A stretch of DNA of 64,000 bases from Nannocystis pusilla (GTDB lineage Bacteria; Myxococcota_A; Polyangia; Nannocystales; Nannocystaceae), in assembly GCF_026626665.1 (NCBI RefSeq), contig NZ_JAPNKE010000002.1, positions 8,452,001-8,516,000 of the forward strand, read 5' to 3'. Shown one piece after another: positions 10,533 through 20,144 of this stretch. Numbering within the stretch: the stretch's first letter is position 1; every line of letters begins with the position of its first letter. The notes beneath the pieces were generated by a model. It was given only the letters and a program-made list of their open reading frames with translations. It did no database searches and was not told the DNA's origin. Both the position numbers and the translations under genes were made by a program.

Positions 10533-11779
10533 GTTGCCTCGGACTCGAGCGAGCGGCTGATCGCGCGCCACACCTCGCGCAGCTCGTCGGGGCCCGCGCG
10601 GTAGGGCAGCAGCAGGCGGATCGTGTGACCGCCGCAGACGGTGACGAGGACGCCGTGGTCGCGCATCATGCGGTCGCCGACGGCGGCGCCGAGCTGCTCC
10701 GCCGGCTTGCCGACCTGCACGCCGATCAGCGCCCCGTGGCCGCGGATCTCCTGGACCCGCGCGCACGGCTCCTCGCGCGCTATCGCCTGCAGCGTCGGCA
10801 GCTGCGCCCCCGCGGCGGCGAGCAGGCCGTCGCGCTCGAGGATGTCGATGCTGGCGAGCCCCGCGGCGCAGGCGAGCGGGTTGCCGCCGAAGGTGGTGCC
10901 GTGGGTGCCCTTGCCCATCGCCTGCGCCAGGTCGCCGCGGGCGAGGCACACGCCGATCGGGAACCCGCCGCCGAGGGCCTTGGCGATCCACATCAAGTCG
11001 GGCGCCAGCGCCGGGTCGTCGCCGACGATGTGCGCCCACGCCGACCACGAGCCGGTGCGCCCGAAGCCGCACTGGACCTCGTCGGCGCCGACCAGCGCGC
11101 CGTGCTCGCGGCACAGGCCGTGCAGTCCGACCAGGAACTCGCGCGTGGCCGGGTAGACGCCGGCCTCGCCCTGGATCGGCTCGAGGAACACCGCCGCGAT
11201 CGCGGCGCCGTGCTCGGCGAAGGTCCTGCGCAGCGCGTCGAGGTCGCCGAACGGCAGCCGCAGCACCCGCGCGGTGGCGAACGGCTCGGCGGGCTCGCTC
11301 TCGCCGAGGCAGCGCACGTACGGGTGGCGGTAGGCGGTGTTGGCGGTGCAGGCCAGCGCCCCGAGCGAGCGGCCGTGGAAGGCCCGCTCGAACGCGACGA
11401 TGGTGTTGCGCCCGGTCGCCCGCAGCGCGACCTTGATCGCCGCCTCGGTGGTCTCGGTGCCGGTGGTGGCGATGAACGCCCGCGCGTCGGGCACCGGCAT
11501 GCGCGCGACGATCTCCGCCGCGAAGCGCCGCTGCGGCTCGGTGCTGAACGAGTTGGCGGCCGCGCTCAGCCGCTGCATCTGCGCCGTCAAGGCCGCGACC
11601 CACCGCGGGTGCGCGTGCCCGAGCGGCGCACAGCCGACGCCGTTCACCGCGTCGAGGTAGACGCGACCGGCGCTGTCGCGCACGCGCAGCGAGCCGCGCT
11701 CGTCGGGCACCGCTTCCTCGAGGACGAGGTCGCGGAGGGCATAGGTCGGCCACCGGAGCTCTTGCATGGGGTGAGTCAT
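10529..11779 (-). CDS. Class III pyridoxal-phosphate aminotransferase (acetylornithine/4-aminobutyrate type)
   Basis: 416 aa, normal for the family. Visible hallmarks are NGVGCAPLGHAHP, the cofactor phosphate loop TTGTETTEAAIKVA, FHGRSLGAL, FLEPIQGEAGVYPA, DEVQCGFGRTG and the PLP-binding lysine in WIAKALGGGFPIG, then GTHGTTFGGNPLACAAG. It moves an amino group between an omega-amino substrate and a 2-oxo acid. The motifs fit ArgD/GabT-like enzymes, but the exact substrate cannot be decided from sequence. It follows the TPR gene by 29 bases and overlaps the TlpA gene, suggesting a four-gene transcript headed by the kinase. Confidence 0.88.
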   Translation of the reverse strand: MTHPMQELRWPTYALRDLVLEEAVPDERGSLRVRDSAGRVYLDAVNGVGCAPLGHAHPRWVAALTAQMQRLSAAANSFSTEPQRRFAAEIVARMPVPDARAFIATTGTETTEAAIKVALRATGRNTIVAFERAFHGRSLGALACTANTAYRHPYVRCLGESEPAEPFATARVLRLPFGDLDALRRTFAEHGAAIAAVFLEPIQGEAGVYPATREFLVGLHGLCREHGALVGADEVQCGFGRTGSWSAWAHIVGDDPALAPDLMWIAKALGGGFPIGVCLARGDLAQAMGKGTHGTTFGGNPLACAAGLASIDILERDGLLAAAGAQLPTLQAIAREEPCARVQEIRGHGALIGVQVGKPAEQLGAAVGDRMMRDHGVLVTVCGGHTIRLLLPYRAGPDELREVWRAISRSLESEAT

Positions 11780-11808
11780 GGCAGCCCGGGCGCGCCGGTG
11801 CAAGCGCC

Positions 11809-12924
11809 TCAGAACGTGAGCTCGACGGTGGAGCCGAGCCAGCGCAAACCGGCCCGCGTCGCCACCGGCCGGCGCGCACGCTCGCGGCCCAGGGCGATGC
11901 CCAGCGCCAGCGCGGCCACCCCGACCGCGGCCGACACCGCGATCGCCACGTTGGTCGCGTCCTGCAGCGCGAAGAACGTGCGATAGAGCCCCTGCTTCTC
12001 GCCCTCCTCGCACAGGCCGTCGCACCCGGCGTGGGCGCGGTCGCGGGCCACGAGCACGCGCGAGCCGAGGATCGCCACCGTCACCCCGCCCGCGAGCGCC
12101 AGCGACGTCGTGGTCCAGAAGCCCGCCCGCAGCCCCTTGAGGCGCCGCGACTCCTCCGGGACGAGCGGCCCCGCGGGCGGCTTGACCGCGGGAGGCGGCC
12201 GCACCTCGGGCCGCACGAACCCCGGGAACACGATCGTCACCGTCCCGCCGGCGCGCACGTCGGCGCGCACGTGCTTGCGCTGCCCGGGCGCCTCGCCGAC
12301 GAACTCGACGTCGAGCGGACCGGGGAGCGTGAGCCGCGGGAACGCGTCCTTGTCGACCGCGTCGCCGTTGATGCGGATCTCTCGGATCGCCTCCGGACTG
12401 TCGACCTGCAGCAGCACCTCGCCGAGCCGCTGCCGCAGCTGCTCGCTGCGCTCGAGCGCGGTGACGCGGTGTTGATCCTGCGTCTCGGCGTGCTCGAGGT
12501 AGTCGCGGTACGCCTGCAGCGCGGCGACCAGGTCGCTCGCGCGGTCGAGCGACAGCGCCTTGTTGTAGGCCGCGTTGATCGACCACGCCGCCGCCAGCGA
12601 GCGGTCGAACGCCTGCGCGGCCTCGGCGTAGCGGCGCTCGCTGTAGTGCTGCTTGCCCTCGCGGAAGTACACCAGCGCGGCCGCCTGGTCGGGCACCGGC
12701 GCCGCCGCCTCCGGCGAGCCCGGCGCCTCGTTCTCCGAAGAGGGCGACGGAGCCGGCGAAGACCCCTCCGAAGGCGATGCCGGCGCGACCGACTCCCCCG
12801 ACGAAGCAGACGACGCCGTCGGAGCGACCGGCTCCTGCGCGCGCGCGATGACCGGCGCGAAGGTCAGCTCCGCGGCGCAGAGCACGGCCACGGCTCCGCG
12901 CCATCGCGACGGGCCGCGCCTCAT
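11809..12924 (-). CDS. Secreted or membrane TPR protein
   Basis: 371 aa. A signal peptide (MRRGPSRWRGAVAVLCAAELTFAPVIARAQ) is followed by a Ser/Pro/Glu-rich linker, a TPR-like segment (GKQHYSERRYAEAAQAFDRSLAA... AYNKALSLDRASDLVAALQAYRDYL), a beta-rich PEGA-like domain (ALERSEQLRQRLGEVLLQVDSPEAIREIRINGDAV) and two hydrophobic helices near the C-terminus. This layout is common in myxobacteria downstream of PEGA-type kinases. Its ATG overlaps the stop of the kinase gene (ATGA), indicating translational coupling and a joint envelope role. Exact function unknown. Confidence 0.8.
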   Translation of the reverse strand: MRRGPSRWRGAVAVLCAAELTFAPVIARAQEPVAPTASSASSGESVAPASPSEGSSPAPSPSSENEAPGSPEAAAPVPDQAAALVYFREGKQHYSERRYAEAAQAFDRSLAAAWSINAAYNKALSLDRASDLVAALQAYRDYLEHAETQDQHRVTALERSEQLRQRLGEVLLQVDSPEAIREIRINGDAVDKDAFPRLTLPGPLDVEFVGEAPGQRKHVRADVRAGGTVTIVFPGFVRPEVRPPPAVKPPAGPLVPEESRRLKGLRAGFWTTTSLALAGGVTVAILGSRVLVARDRAHAGCDGLCEEGEKQGLYRTFFALQDATNVAIAVSAAVGVAALALGIALGRERARRPVATRAGLRWLGSTVELTF

Positions 12925-14743
12925 CCGCCACCCTTGACGGGGCTGAAGATCGGCTCGTCCTTGAGCTCGCTCTCCTCGCCCTTCTCACTCTTGCTCGCGG
13001 GCGTCGGCGCGGTCGCGCCGGCCGGGTTCTTCGCGCTCGGCGGCTTCTTCTTCGGGCTCGCCAGCGTGTTCGTCACCGGCGTGATCGCCGGCACCGGCGT
13101 CGGCGTCTCGGGCTGCAGCTCGACGATGAAGTTCTGGTTGTCCATCGGGATCAGGCTGCGCTTGCTCGGCTTGTAGCCCTCGTGCGTCACGGTCAGCTGC
13201 AGCTGCACCTGATCGTCGTAGGGCACCACGAGGCGCAGCGGCGTCACCTGCCCCTCGATCTGCGGCGCCAGCGCGGCGAGCACCGACTCGGGGCCCTTGT
13301 CGATCGTCACCGTCGCCCCGACCGGGTCCGTCTGGAAGAACCACACCACCGTCGCCGGCCGCGGCGGCTGGGCCTGCGGCTGCGGCACCGTCGGCGCCGG
13401 CGCGGCCTTCGGCTCGGGCTGCGGCGGACTCTGGCGCGGCAACACGAACAGCAGCAGCACCGCCGCCACGCCCGCGCCCACCAGCGGCAGCGACAGCCAC
13501 AGCAGCCACGGCCGCCGCGTCGGCACGACCGCCAGCCGATCTGTCGGCGAGGACATGTCGTCCGGGACAGGTACGGCCCCGCGCGGCTCGGCCAGCACGC
13601 GCGTCTGGGTCTGCTCGTCGGCGGCGGCGGGCGGCGGCGACAGCTCGGCGGCCGGCAGCGGCGCCGAGCCGATGTGGGCCGACCGTCCGCGCAGCTCGCC
13701 GCGCGAGGCGCCGCGGATCGCCGCCATGCGGTACTTCGCCTGCTCCGCGAAGTGGTGCCGCATGATCGCCCCCAGGGCTCGCCGCGGCTCGCTGGTGTCG
13801 CCGCACTCGCGCAGCAGCGCGCGGATGTCGGCCAGCATCGCCTCGGCGCTCGCGTAGCGCTCCTCGGGCGTCGGCGCCAGCGCGCGGCGCAGCAGCGCCT
13901 CGACCCCGGGCGGCAGGTCGGGCCGGAACTCGCGCAGCGGCGGCACCTCGCAGCGCATCACGTTCTCGAGCGTCTCGGCGTCGCCTTCGCCGGCGAACAG
14001 CCGCCGGCCCGTCAGCATCTCCCAGAAGATCACGCCGAGCGCGAACAGGTCGGTGCCGGCCGACAGCGGCTTGCCGCGGGCCTGCTCGGGCGCCATGTAC
14101 GCCAGCTTGCCGCGCAGATGGCCGGTGTGGTTGCTGTTGCGCAGGCCGGTCGCCTTGACCAGGCCGAAGTCGACGATCTTGGTCCAGCCGTCGAAGTTGA
14201 CCATCAGGTTCTGCGGCGACATGTCGCGGTGGACGAGCCCGTAGGGCCGGCCGTCGGGGTCGCGCAGGCCGTGGACCGCGACCAGGCCCTCGCACGCGTC
14301 GGCGAGGACCTGCAGGGCCACCGCCAGCGGCAGCCGCTCGTCGGCCGGACGCAGCTGGCGCAGCAGCGCCGACAGCGTCTCGCCGTCGATGTACTCGAGG
14401 ACCATGAAGTAAAGCCGGAGTCCTCGCCGAGGTCGAGGATGCCGGCCACGTGCGGGCTGTGGATCCGCGCCGCGATCTTGGCCTCGTCGAGGAACATCCC
14501 GACGAACTCGGGCTCCGCGGCGAGGTGCTGGTGAATCACCTTGATGGCGACCACGCGTTCGAAACCTGCGGAGCCCGTGGCGCGTCCGAGGTACACGGTC
14601 GCCATGCCGCCGTGCCCCAGCCGCTGCACGACCTCGTAGCGGCCGATCCGCTGCAGCGCGTGCAGCGAACCGTCGCCGGGTGGCGGCGGCGCGACGTCGG
14701 CGTTGCCGCGAGGCAACACTTTCGTCTCGGGTTCGAGCTCCAT
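12921..14743 (-). CDS. Transmembrane Ser/Thr protein kinase with periplasmic PEGA domain, one apparent frameshift
   Basis: About 607 codons when joined. The N-terminal catalytic domain has the glycine loop RLGHGGMATVYLG, the VAIKVIHQH lysine, the catalytic loop VHRDMSPQNLMV and DFGLVK, then APEQARGKPLSAGTDLFALGVIFWEMLTG. After a linker a transmembrane helix follows (WLLWLSLPLVGAGVAAVLLLFVLP), then a PEGA domain (FFQTDPVGATVTIDKGP... VTHEGYKPSKRSL) and a Lys/Pro-rich tail. The frame breaks at the A-run 14411-14413, where one base is missing between DSGF and YFMVLEYIDGETLS. The start at 14743 (MELEPETKVLP) is preferred over 14809. It heads the minus-strand operon ending with the TlpA gene. Confidence 0.88.
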
Positions 14744-15402
14744 GGTGCGGACCGACGAGGGCACGGTGCGAACACCCCCGAACAGGGCGATGGTGGCACG
14801 ATACGTCAATCCCCGGGTGTGATCACGTCCGCGGTCCCGAGCCCTCGCTCACCGCCGCCGCAGTGAACGGTGAGGCCGACGAAGCCCGCATACCACGCAA
14901 CCCGTGGGTCACCTCGACGTTCGCCGACGACTTCGTTCCTGAGGCCGCGTAGGTGCCCGTCGGCGATGCATCCTCGGAAGATGCCGAGGAGCCTGAACCT
15001 CCGCAGCTGCGGAAGGTCAGAATTCGCACCTGTTCATGGCGGCGATTTTTCTGTATTTCACATCACGGTGCCCGGTGTTTGGCCGTGCATTCGATGCGAA
15101 ATTGCCCCTTGCTGCGGGGCTTCTGGCTAGGTTAAAATAGCTGAGGAGATCTCCGAGATCTCTCCGATTACAGAAAATATCTGTGATCCACCATGCTCGA
15201 ACTCGACTGATTCACCAATGAGAACGAGCCTCACGGAGATCCGGTTCTTCTAACGATATCCTATACTTGACTGTCATGATGGCAGCCTCTACCGGGTTGC
15301 GCCTCTCGCGCATCCTAGGGCAGTGTGGAATGGGCCTTGCGTGCGGAGAGCGCTTGACGTAGAGGCTGGAGAGCAGGAGCCACCAGGCGAAGGGAGGACA
15401 GC
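14744..15402. promoter_or_regulatory. Long gene-free stretch with small palindromes, low GC in its second half
   Basis: No gene is seen in 659 bases. From about 15040 to 15290 the GC content drops clearly. Three small inverted repeats stand together: GGAGATCTCC (15145-15154), GAGATCTC (15155-15162), and ACAGA-N5-TCTGT (15170-15184). They could be operator sites for a divergent or downstream promoter; the ribbon-helix-helix gene begins 220 bases further on. TATACT at about 15269 could be a -10 element, but no matching -35 is evident. Confidence 0.4.
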
Positions 15403-15630
15403 ATGGCGAAGCGACAGACCCGCAGGAGCATCTCGGTCAAGGGCATCACCTATCAGCGGCTCAAGGACTATTGCGAGTCCACCGGCCTCAGCGTCAGCGG
15501 GTATCTCGAAGAGATTATTGCGGAAAAATTGGATGCGGCCGGCGTGCCGGTACCCACCGTCGTCAAGCCCCGCCCCACGGCCAAGCTGATCGAGAACGAG
15601 GACATCGTCTCGCAGCACTTCACCTTTTAG
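15403..15630 (+). CDS. Ribbon-helix-helix-like small protein
   Basis: 75 aa. The first 45 residues fit the ribbon-helix-helix DNA-binding fold: a basic strand (RRSISVKG), helix 1 (TYQRLKDYCESTG), a turn (LS) and helix 2 (VSGYLEEIIAEKLDAAG). A Pro/Lys-rich linker leads to the short acidic/aromatic end IVSQHFTF. A good Shine-Dalgarno (GGGAGG) lies 9 bases before the ATG. No toxin gene adjoins it, so a stand-alone regulator or nucleoid-type protein is more likely than an antitoxin. The palindrome-rich region upstream could be its own operator (inference). Confidence 0.75.
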   Translation: MAKRQTRRSISVKGITYQRLKDYCESTGLSVSGYLEEIIAEKLDAAGVPVPTVVKPRPTAKLIENEDIVSQHFTF

Positions 15631-15809
15631 CGCTGCGCCGTCGTCGCCGACCCTTCGCCCCTGCTCGAGCGCGCGCGACGACTCCCTTCGCGCGGCGCCG
15701 CGCTCGCCGCCTCCCGACGACACGCGGTCGCGACATCTTCGCGTAGCTCCAGCGAGCGGCCTCAGCGGGCCTGTCGGTCGGCGGATCGAGGCGGTAGTCT
15801 CGCCGGCGA

Positions 15810-17452
15810 ATGACGAAGAAGTACCTGCGGGCCGCCCGTACGCGGTTCTCCCGACGACGCGCGCTGCAGACGATCGGCGCGCTCGTCGGCGGCACTGCGT
15901 TCGGCTGCGGCGACGACGGCAGCGGGCCCAGCGGCGCCACCGACGGCGGTTCGACCGATCCATCGACCGGCACCACGACCACCGGCGGCGACGTCTCGAG
16001 CACCACTGGCGTGCCGACGACGTCGGGCGGCAGCGACAGCGACACCGGCAGCACCGGCTCGAGCACCACCGGCGACGACACCACGACGACGACCGGCGAC
16101 GACAGCACCGGCGAGTCGACCACCGAGTCGCCGGTCAGCGAGTGCGCCAAGAGCGATCTCAGCCCCGAGGAGCTGCTCGCGGGCATCGAGCACGTCGTCG
16201 TGCTCGTCATGGAGAACCGCTCCTTCGACCACTACTTCGGCTCGCTCGATTTCCTCGAGGGTCGCGTGGTGGACGGCCTGAACGGCGACGAATGGAACCC
16301 GAGCATCGGCCTCGGCGACGTCACCGTCTTCAAGCTCGACGAGTTCCAGCCGCAAGATCCGCCGCACGAGTGGGACGAGTGCCACACGCAGTTCAACCTC
16401 GGCGACTGCAACGGCTTCGTGTTCGAGAACGAGAAGAAGAACCCGGGCTACGGCGAGCAGGTCATGGGTTACCACGTGCGCGAGCAGATCCCCGTGCTCT
16501 ACGCGCTGGCCGACAACTTCGCCCTGTGCGACCGGTGGTTCTGCTCGGTCATGGGCCCGACTTGGCCGAACCGCTACTACGTCCACGCCTGCAGCTCCGA
16601 CGGCGGCAAGAGCAACTTCCCCTCGCCCTTCTTGCAGACCCTGTGGCACGCCTGCGACGACGCCGGCGTATCGAGCCGGATCTACTTCACCGACGTCCCG
16701 TGGGTCGCGGGCGCCTTCCCGCTGGTGCCGACGGTGTGGGGCAAGCTGGCTGACGGCATCGACGGCTTCAGCCTCGACGCGCTGACGAACCCCAACGACC
16801 TCGACCGCTTCTTCGCCGACGCGGCCGCCGGCGCGCTGCCCAACTTCACGATCATCGACCCCGGCTTCACCTCCAACGACGACCACCCCGACCACGACAT
16901 CCAGCTCGGCCAGATCTTGATCGGCGCGATCTACAAGGCCCTCGCCGAGGGTCCGGGTTGGAGAAGACCCTCTTCATCATCACCTACGACGAGCACGGCG
17001 GCTTCTACGACCACGTCCCGCCGCCGACCACCGTCGACGACGAGCCCGAGTTCACCCAGATGGGCTTCCGCGTGCCCTCGCTCGTCATCGGCCCGCGCGT
17101 GCGCAAGGGCTGCGTCGTCAGCACTCAGTTCGAGCACTGCTCGATCGGCGCCACCCTCATGCGTCGCTTCGGCATCGCCGCCCTCAACGACCGCATGGCG
17201 ACCGCCAACGACGTCTCGTCGTGCATCAACCCCGAGTACCTGAGCGACCCGCAGCCGGGTCCGCCGATCCCGCTCGTCGACGTCTCCATCGACCAGATCA
17301 CCGCCCGTGTCGGTCGCACGACCAGCCAGCACGAGCTTTTCGACCGCCTCGGCGTCCAGCTCGACGAGAACTTCCGCGCCCGGCAGGTCGCCGCCACCCT
17401 CCGCCTGCTCAAGCACGCCGAGCGCCTCGGCGTCGCCCGCCTCCGCGCCTGA
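15810..17452 (+). CDS. TAT-exported phosphoesterase (phospholipase C/acid phosphatase AcpA family), one apparent frameshift
   Basis: About 547 codons after joining. The N-terminus has a twin-arginine signal (SRRRALQTIGALVGGTAFGC), with a cysteine that could be lipidated, then a Thr/Ser/Asp/Gly linker of about 80 residues. The phosphoesterase family domain follows, with HVVVLVMENRSFDHYFGSL, the GPTWPNRYYVHAC block, NDDHPDHDIQLGQ and the metal-site region ITYDEHGGFYDHVPPP. The frame breaks at 16960-16961, where TGGAGAAG needs one more G to read WEKTLFIITYDEHGG. Family members hydrolyse phospholipids or other phosphate esters outside the cytoplasm. The gene is flanked by a 30-bp perfect palindrome at its 3' end. 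Confidence 0.88.
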
Positions 17453-17467
17453 CCCTCGGGACATCTT

Positions 17468-17497
17468 CTGTGAGCTGTCCCCGGGGACAGCTCACAG
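17468..17497. terminator. Perfect 30-bp palindrome between convergent genes
   Basis: Positions 17468-17482 are the exact reverse complement of 17483-17497, with core GCTGTCCCCGGGGACAGC. It lies 15 bases behind the phosphoesterase stop and overlaps the stop codon of the converging gene at 17492. It is an extended member of the window-wide palindrome family. The RNA would form a very stable hairpin from either strand, fitting a bidirectional terminator, although no T-run follows. Confidence 0.6.
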
Positions 17498-18286
17498 CTC
17501 GCGCCAGCCGCCGCGCCTTCGCATCTCGAACGCGCCGAAGCGGACGTCGAGCACCAGCTCGGCCGCCAGGTACGGGTACCAGCCCTGCATCGTCACGCCG
17601 ACGCGGCGGGTGCCGAAGCGCAGGTGCAGCCCGCCGCCGAGGCGGTCGCGGACCACGAAGGCCGTGCCGTTCTGGAGGTCCTCGCCGGTGAGCAGCGCCT
17701 GCGCCTCGCGGCCGCGGGCCCAGCCGATGTCGAAGCCGCCGGTCAGCCACGCCTGCGACAGGCTCACGCTGGCCATCAGGTACTGCGCCTTGCGCTGGAA
17801 CTCGATCGTCATCGGGTCGCCGTCGTCGCGCGTCGGCGGGTACAGCACCTGCTGATAGAACGCCCCGACCTCGAGCAGGCGCCCGCGCCAGAACGCCACC
17901 GCCGCCTTCGGCGACCAGTTCGGCCGCACCTGTCCCGGAAGCCAGTGTGCGGTCGCCCCGAGCGTCACGTGGTCGAACAGCCCGAGCTGCAGCTCGACGC
18001 GATAGATCTCGGGCAGCCCCAGCGCCACGCCCACCCCGATCACGCCGTGATCGAGGTAGCGGACCGAGCGCGCCACCGGACGAGTGAGGTACCGCCGCAG
18101 CCTCTCGCGCGCCGACGGGCGCGGCGGGGTCGCGCTCGCGGGGGTTTGCGGAACCTCAAGTCGCTGCAGCGTCGACTTCGGCGGAGCGACGGACACGCTG
18201 CCGAGCGCGGGCGCCGGCTCCGGCGTGGACGGTGGCGCGGGCGAGGCGAGCAGCGTCGAGGCCGCGATGACGATCGAGAGCAGCAA
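17492..18286 (-). CDS. Putative outer-membrane or envelope protein, 264 aa
   Basis: A signal peptide (MLLSIVIAASTLLASPAPP) is followed by a Pro-rich linker and a basic segment (ARERLRRYLTRPVARS). Alternating amphipathic strands follow (YRVELQLGLFDHVTLGATAHW, KAAVAFWRGRLLEVGAFYQQVLYP, GGGLHLRFGTRRVGVTMQGWYPYLAAELVLDVRF), typical of a small outer-membrane beta-barrel. The last residues (RRRGGWREL) do not end in the usual aromatic residue. No family is recognised. It converges on the phosphoesterase gene. Confidence 0.65.
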   Translation of the reverse strand: MLLSIVIAASTLLASPAPPSTPEPAPALGSVSVAPPKSTLQRLEVPQTPASATPPRPSARERLRRYLTRPVARSVRYLDHGVIGVGVALGLPEIYRVELQLGLFDHVTLGATAHWLPGQVRPNWSPKAAVAFWRGRLLEVGAFYQQVLYPPTRDDGDPMTIEFQRKAQYLMASVSLSQAWLTGGFDIGWARGREAQALLTGEDLQNGTAFVVRDRLGGGLHLRFGTRRVGVTMQGWYPYLAAELVLDVRFGAFEMRRRGGWREL

Positions 18287-18373
18287 CCTCCGTGATTGAA
18301 GCGCAAACCGTGAGGATGCTCAACCTTTCGCGGTCTGCACCCCTCCCGCATACTTCGAGCAACGAGCCCACGT

Positions 18374-19573
18374 ATGACCAAGAAGCCACTCTCTCGCGCC
18401 ATTCACATCGTCGCGGCCAAGCGCACGCCCTTCGGCACCTTCGGCGGCGCGCTGAAGGACTTCACCGCGACCGACCTCGCCGTGGTCGCCGCCAAGGCCG
18501 CGCTGCAGGCCGGCGGCGTCAGCCCCGAGGTCGTCGACACCGTGGTGTTCGGCAACGTCGCCCAGACCTCGGCCGACGCGATCTACCTCGCGCGCCACGT
18601 CGGCCTCAAGAGCGGCGTCCCGATCCCCGTCCCGGCGCTCACCGTCAACCGCCTGTGCGGTTCGGGCTTCCAGGCGGTCGTCAGCGGCGTCCACGACATC
18701 CTCGCCGGCGACGCCGAGATCGCGCTCGTCGGCGGCTCCGAGAGCATGAGCCAGGCCCCGCACGTCGGTCGCGGCCTGCGCTGGGGCGCCCGGCTCGGCG
18801 TCGACCTCAAGCTCGAGGACAGCCTGTGGACCTCGCTGACCGACCCGTACGCCGGCTGCTCGATGGCGATCACCGCCGAGAACCTGGCCGAGAAGTACGG
18901 CATCAGCCGCGCCGAGTGCGACGCCTACGGCTTGCGCTCGCAGCAGACCTGGGCCGCCGCGCAGGACGCCGGCCGCTTCGCCGCCGAGCTCGCGCCGGTC
19001 GAGATCAAGTCGAAGAAGGGCCCGGTCCAGTTCGCCGTCGACGAGCACCCGCGGCGCGACGCCAACCTCGACAACATGGCCAAGCTGCCCGCTTCCTTCA
19101 AGAAGGACGGCGTCGTCACCGCCGGCAACGCCTCCGGCATTTGTGACGGCGGCGCCGCGCTCGTGCTCGCCAGCGAGGAGGCCGTCAAGCGCCACAACCT
19201 CACCTCGCTCGCGCGCATCGTCCAGTGGCACGTCGCCGGCGTCGAGCCGACGATCATGGGCATCGGCCCGGTCCCGGCGATCCGCGGCGCCCTCGCCCGC
19301 GCCGGCCTCGCCCAGAGCGACGTCGACCTGTTCGAGATCAACGAGGCCTTCGCCGCCCAGTACCTCGCCTGCGAGAAGGAGCTCGGCCTCGACCGCGAGA
19401 AGACCAACGTCGACGGCGGCGCCATCGCCCTCGGCCACCCGCTCGGCGCCTCGGGCGCTCGCATCACCGCCCACCTCGTCCACGAGCTCCGCCGCCGCTC
19501 CGGCCGCTACGCCGTCGGCGCCGCCTGCATCGGCGGCGGCCAGGGCATCGCCCTCGTGCTCGAGCACAGCTGA
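18374..19573 (+). CDS. Acetyl-CoA acetyltransferase (thiolase)
   Basis: 399 aa, normal for thiolases. The nucleophilic cysteine is Cys95 in NRLCGSGFQAV. The second signature VDGGAIALGHPLGASGAR and the C-terminal CIGGGQGIALVLE with the acid/base cysteine are present. It condenses or cleaves acetoacetyl-CoA or longer 3-oxoacyl-CoA in the cytoplasm; whether it serves degradation or biosynthesis cannot be told from sequence. It is monocistronic, with a strong hairpin 60 bases behind the stop. The ATG start (MTKKPLSRAIHIVAAKRTPFG) fits the family N-terminus. Confidence 0.93.
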   Translation: MTKKPLSRAIHIVAAKRTPFGTFGGALKDFTATDLAVVAAKAALQAGGVSPEVVDTVVFGNVAQTSADAIYLARHVGLKSGVPIPVPALTVNRLCGSGFQAVVSGVHDILAGDAEIALVGGSESMSQAPHVGRGLRWGARLGVDLKLEDSLWTSLTDPYAGCSMAITAENLAEKYGISRAECDAYGLRSQQTWAAAQDAGRFAAELAPVEIKSKKGPVQFAVDEHPRRDANLDNMAKLPASFKKDGVVTAGNASGICDGGAALVLASEEAVKRHNLTSLARIVQWHVAGVEPTIMGIGPVPAIRGALARAGLAQSDVDLFEINEAFAAQYLACEKELGLDREKTNVDGGAIALGHPLGASGARITAHLVHELRRRSGRYAVGAACIGGGQGIALVLEHS

Positions 19574-19575
19574 GT

Positions 19576-19657
19576 CACCTGTCGCAAGGACCATGTCCCT
19601 TGCGACATGCTCCGACGCGCATGCTCCCAGGGCCCTGTCCGCGAGGACAGGGTCTTT
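19576..19657 (+). terminator. Palindrome cluster with terminator-like hairpin behind the thiolase gene
   Basis: Several palindrome-family half-sites begin just after the stop (CACCTGTCGC, CCATGTCCCTTGCGACATG). The last copy is a perfect 8-bp stem (19633-19640 with 19645-19652, loop GCGA) followed by TCTTTCG, suited to Rho-independent termination. Confidence 0.6.
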
Positions 19658-19819
19658 CGTTCATGCGAGCCCCGAGCCACGAACCCCGCTTCGCGCCCAT
19701 GTAGGAGCCGAGGCGACGGCCGCCCGCGCGTGAAAGCGCGAGCGCGAGCCAGCGGACCGAGCTGTCGGCGAACCGCGGCGACGCGCCAAGCGAGCAGCGC
19801 GAACCCGCTCGAAACGGCG

Positions 19820-20056
19820 CTAGACGGCCAGATAGACCTGCACGCCGACGAGCACGCCGAGGCCGAGCAGGATCAGAAGCGGCAGCCGGGTCTCGAGCCC
19901 CGAGCGGTCGTCGACGTCGCCGAGCGGCCGCACGTGCAGGGGGCCGGTGCGGACATGGCGACGCGCCACGAACACATCGACCACCTCGCGACCGGGCTCG
20001 GCGGACGTCGCCATGCGACGCACTGCCCTACCCGCCGTATCGCCCGCTAGCTGCAC
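19820..20056 (-). CDS. Small C-terminally anchored membrane protein, 78 aa
   Basis: Most of the sequence is soluble (EPGREVVDVFVARRHVRTGPLHVRPLGDVDDRSGLETR) and the end is one hydrophobic helix (LPLLILLGLGVLVGVQVYLAV), so it would be a tail-anchored protein. The start is uncertain: GTG at 20056 or ATG at 20014 (MATSAEPGREV). No strong ribosome binding site is visible for either. No family recognised; weakly supported. Confidence 0.45.
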   Translation of the reverse strand: MQLAGDTAGRAVRRMATSAEPGREVVDVFVARRHVRTGPLHVRPLGDVDDRSGLETRLPLLILLGLGVLVGVQVYLAV

Positions 20057-20144
20057 CCTTCTGTGATGCCCCCGATCGGCCGCCGCCGCAAGTTCGCGGC
20101 ACGACCGCCGGTCTGTGCGTCAGCGATCGGGCGGCCCGCTCGCC

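Noticed and set aside
15403..15630. Antitoxin of a toxin-antitoxin pair
   Set aside because: The RHH-like fold would allow it, but the neighbouring genes are a kinase and an exported phosphoesterase; no small toxin gene adjoins.
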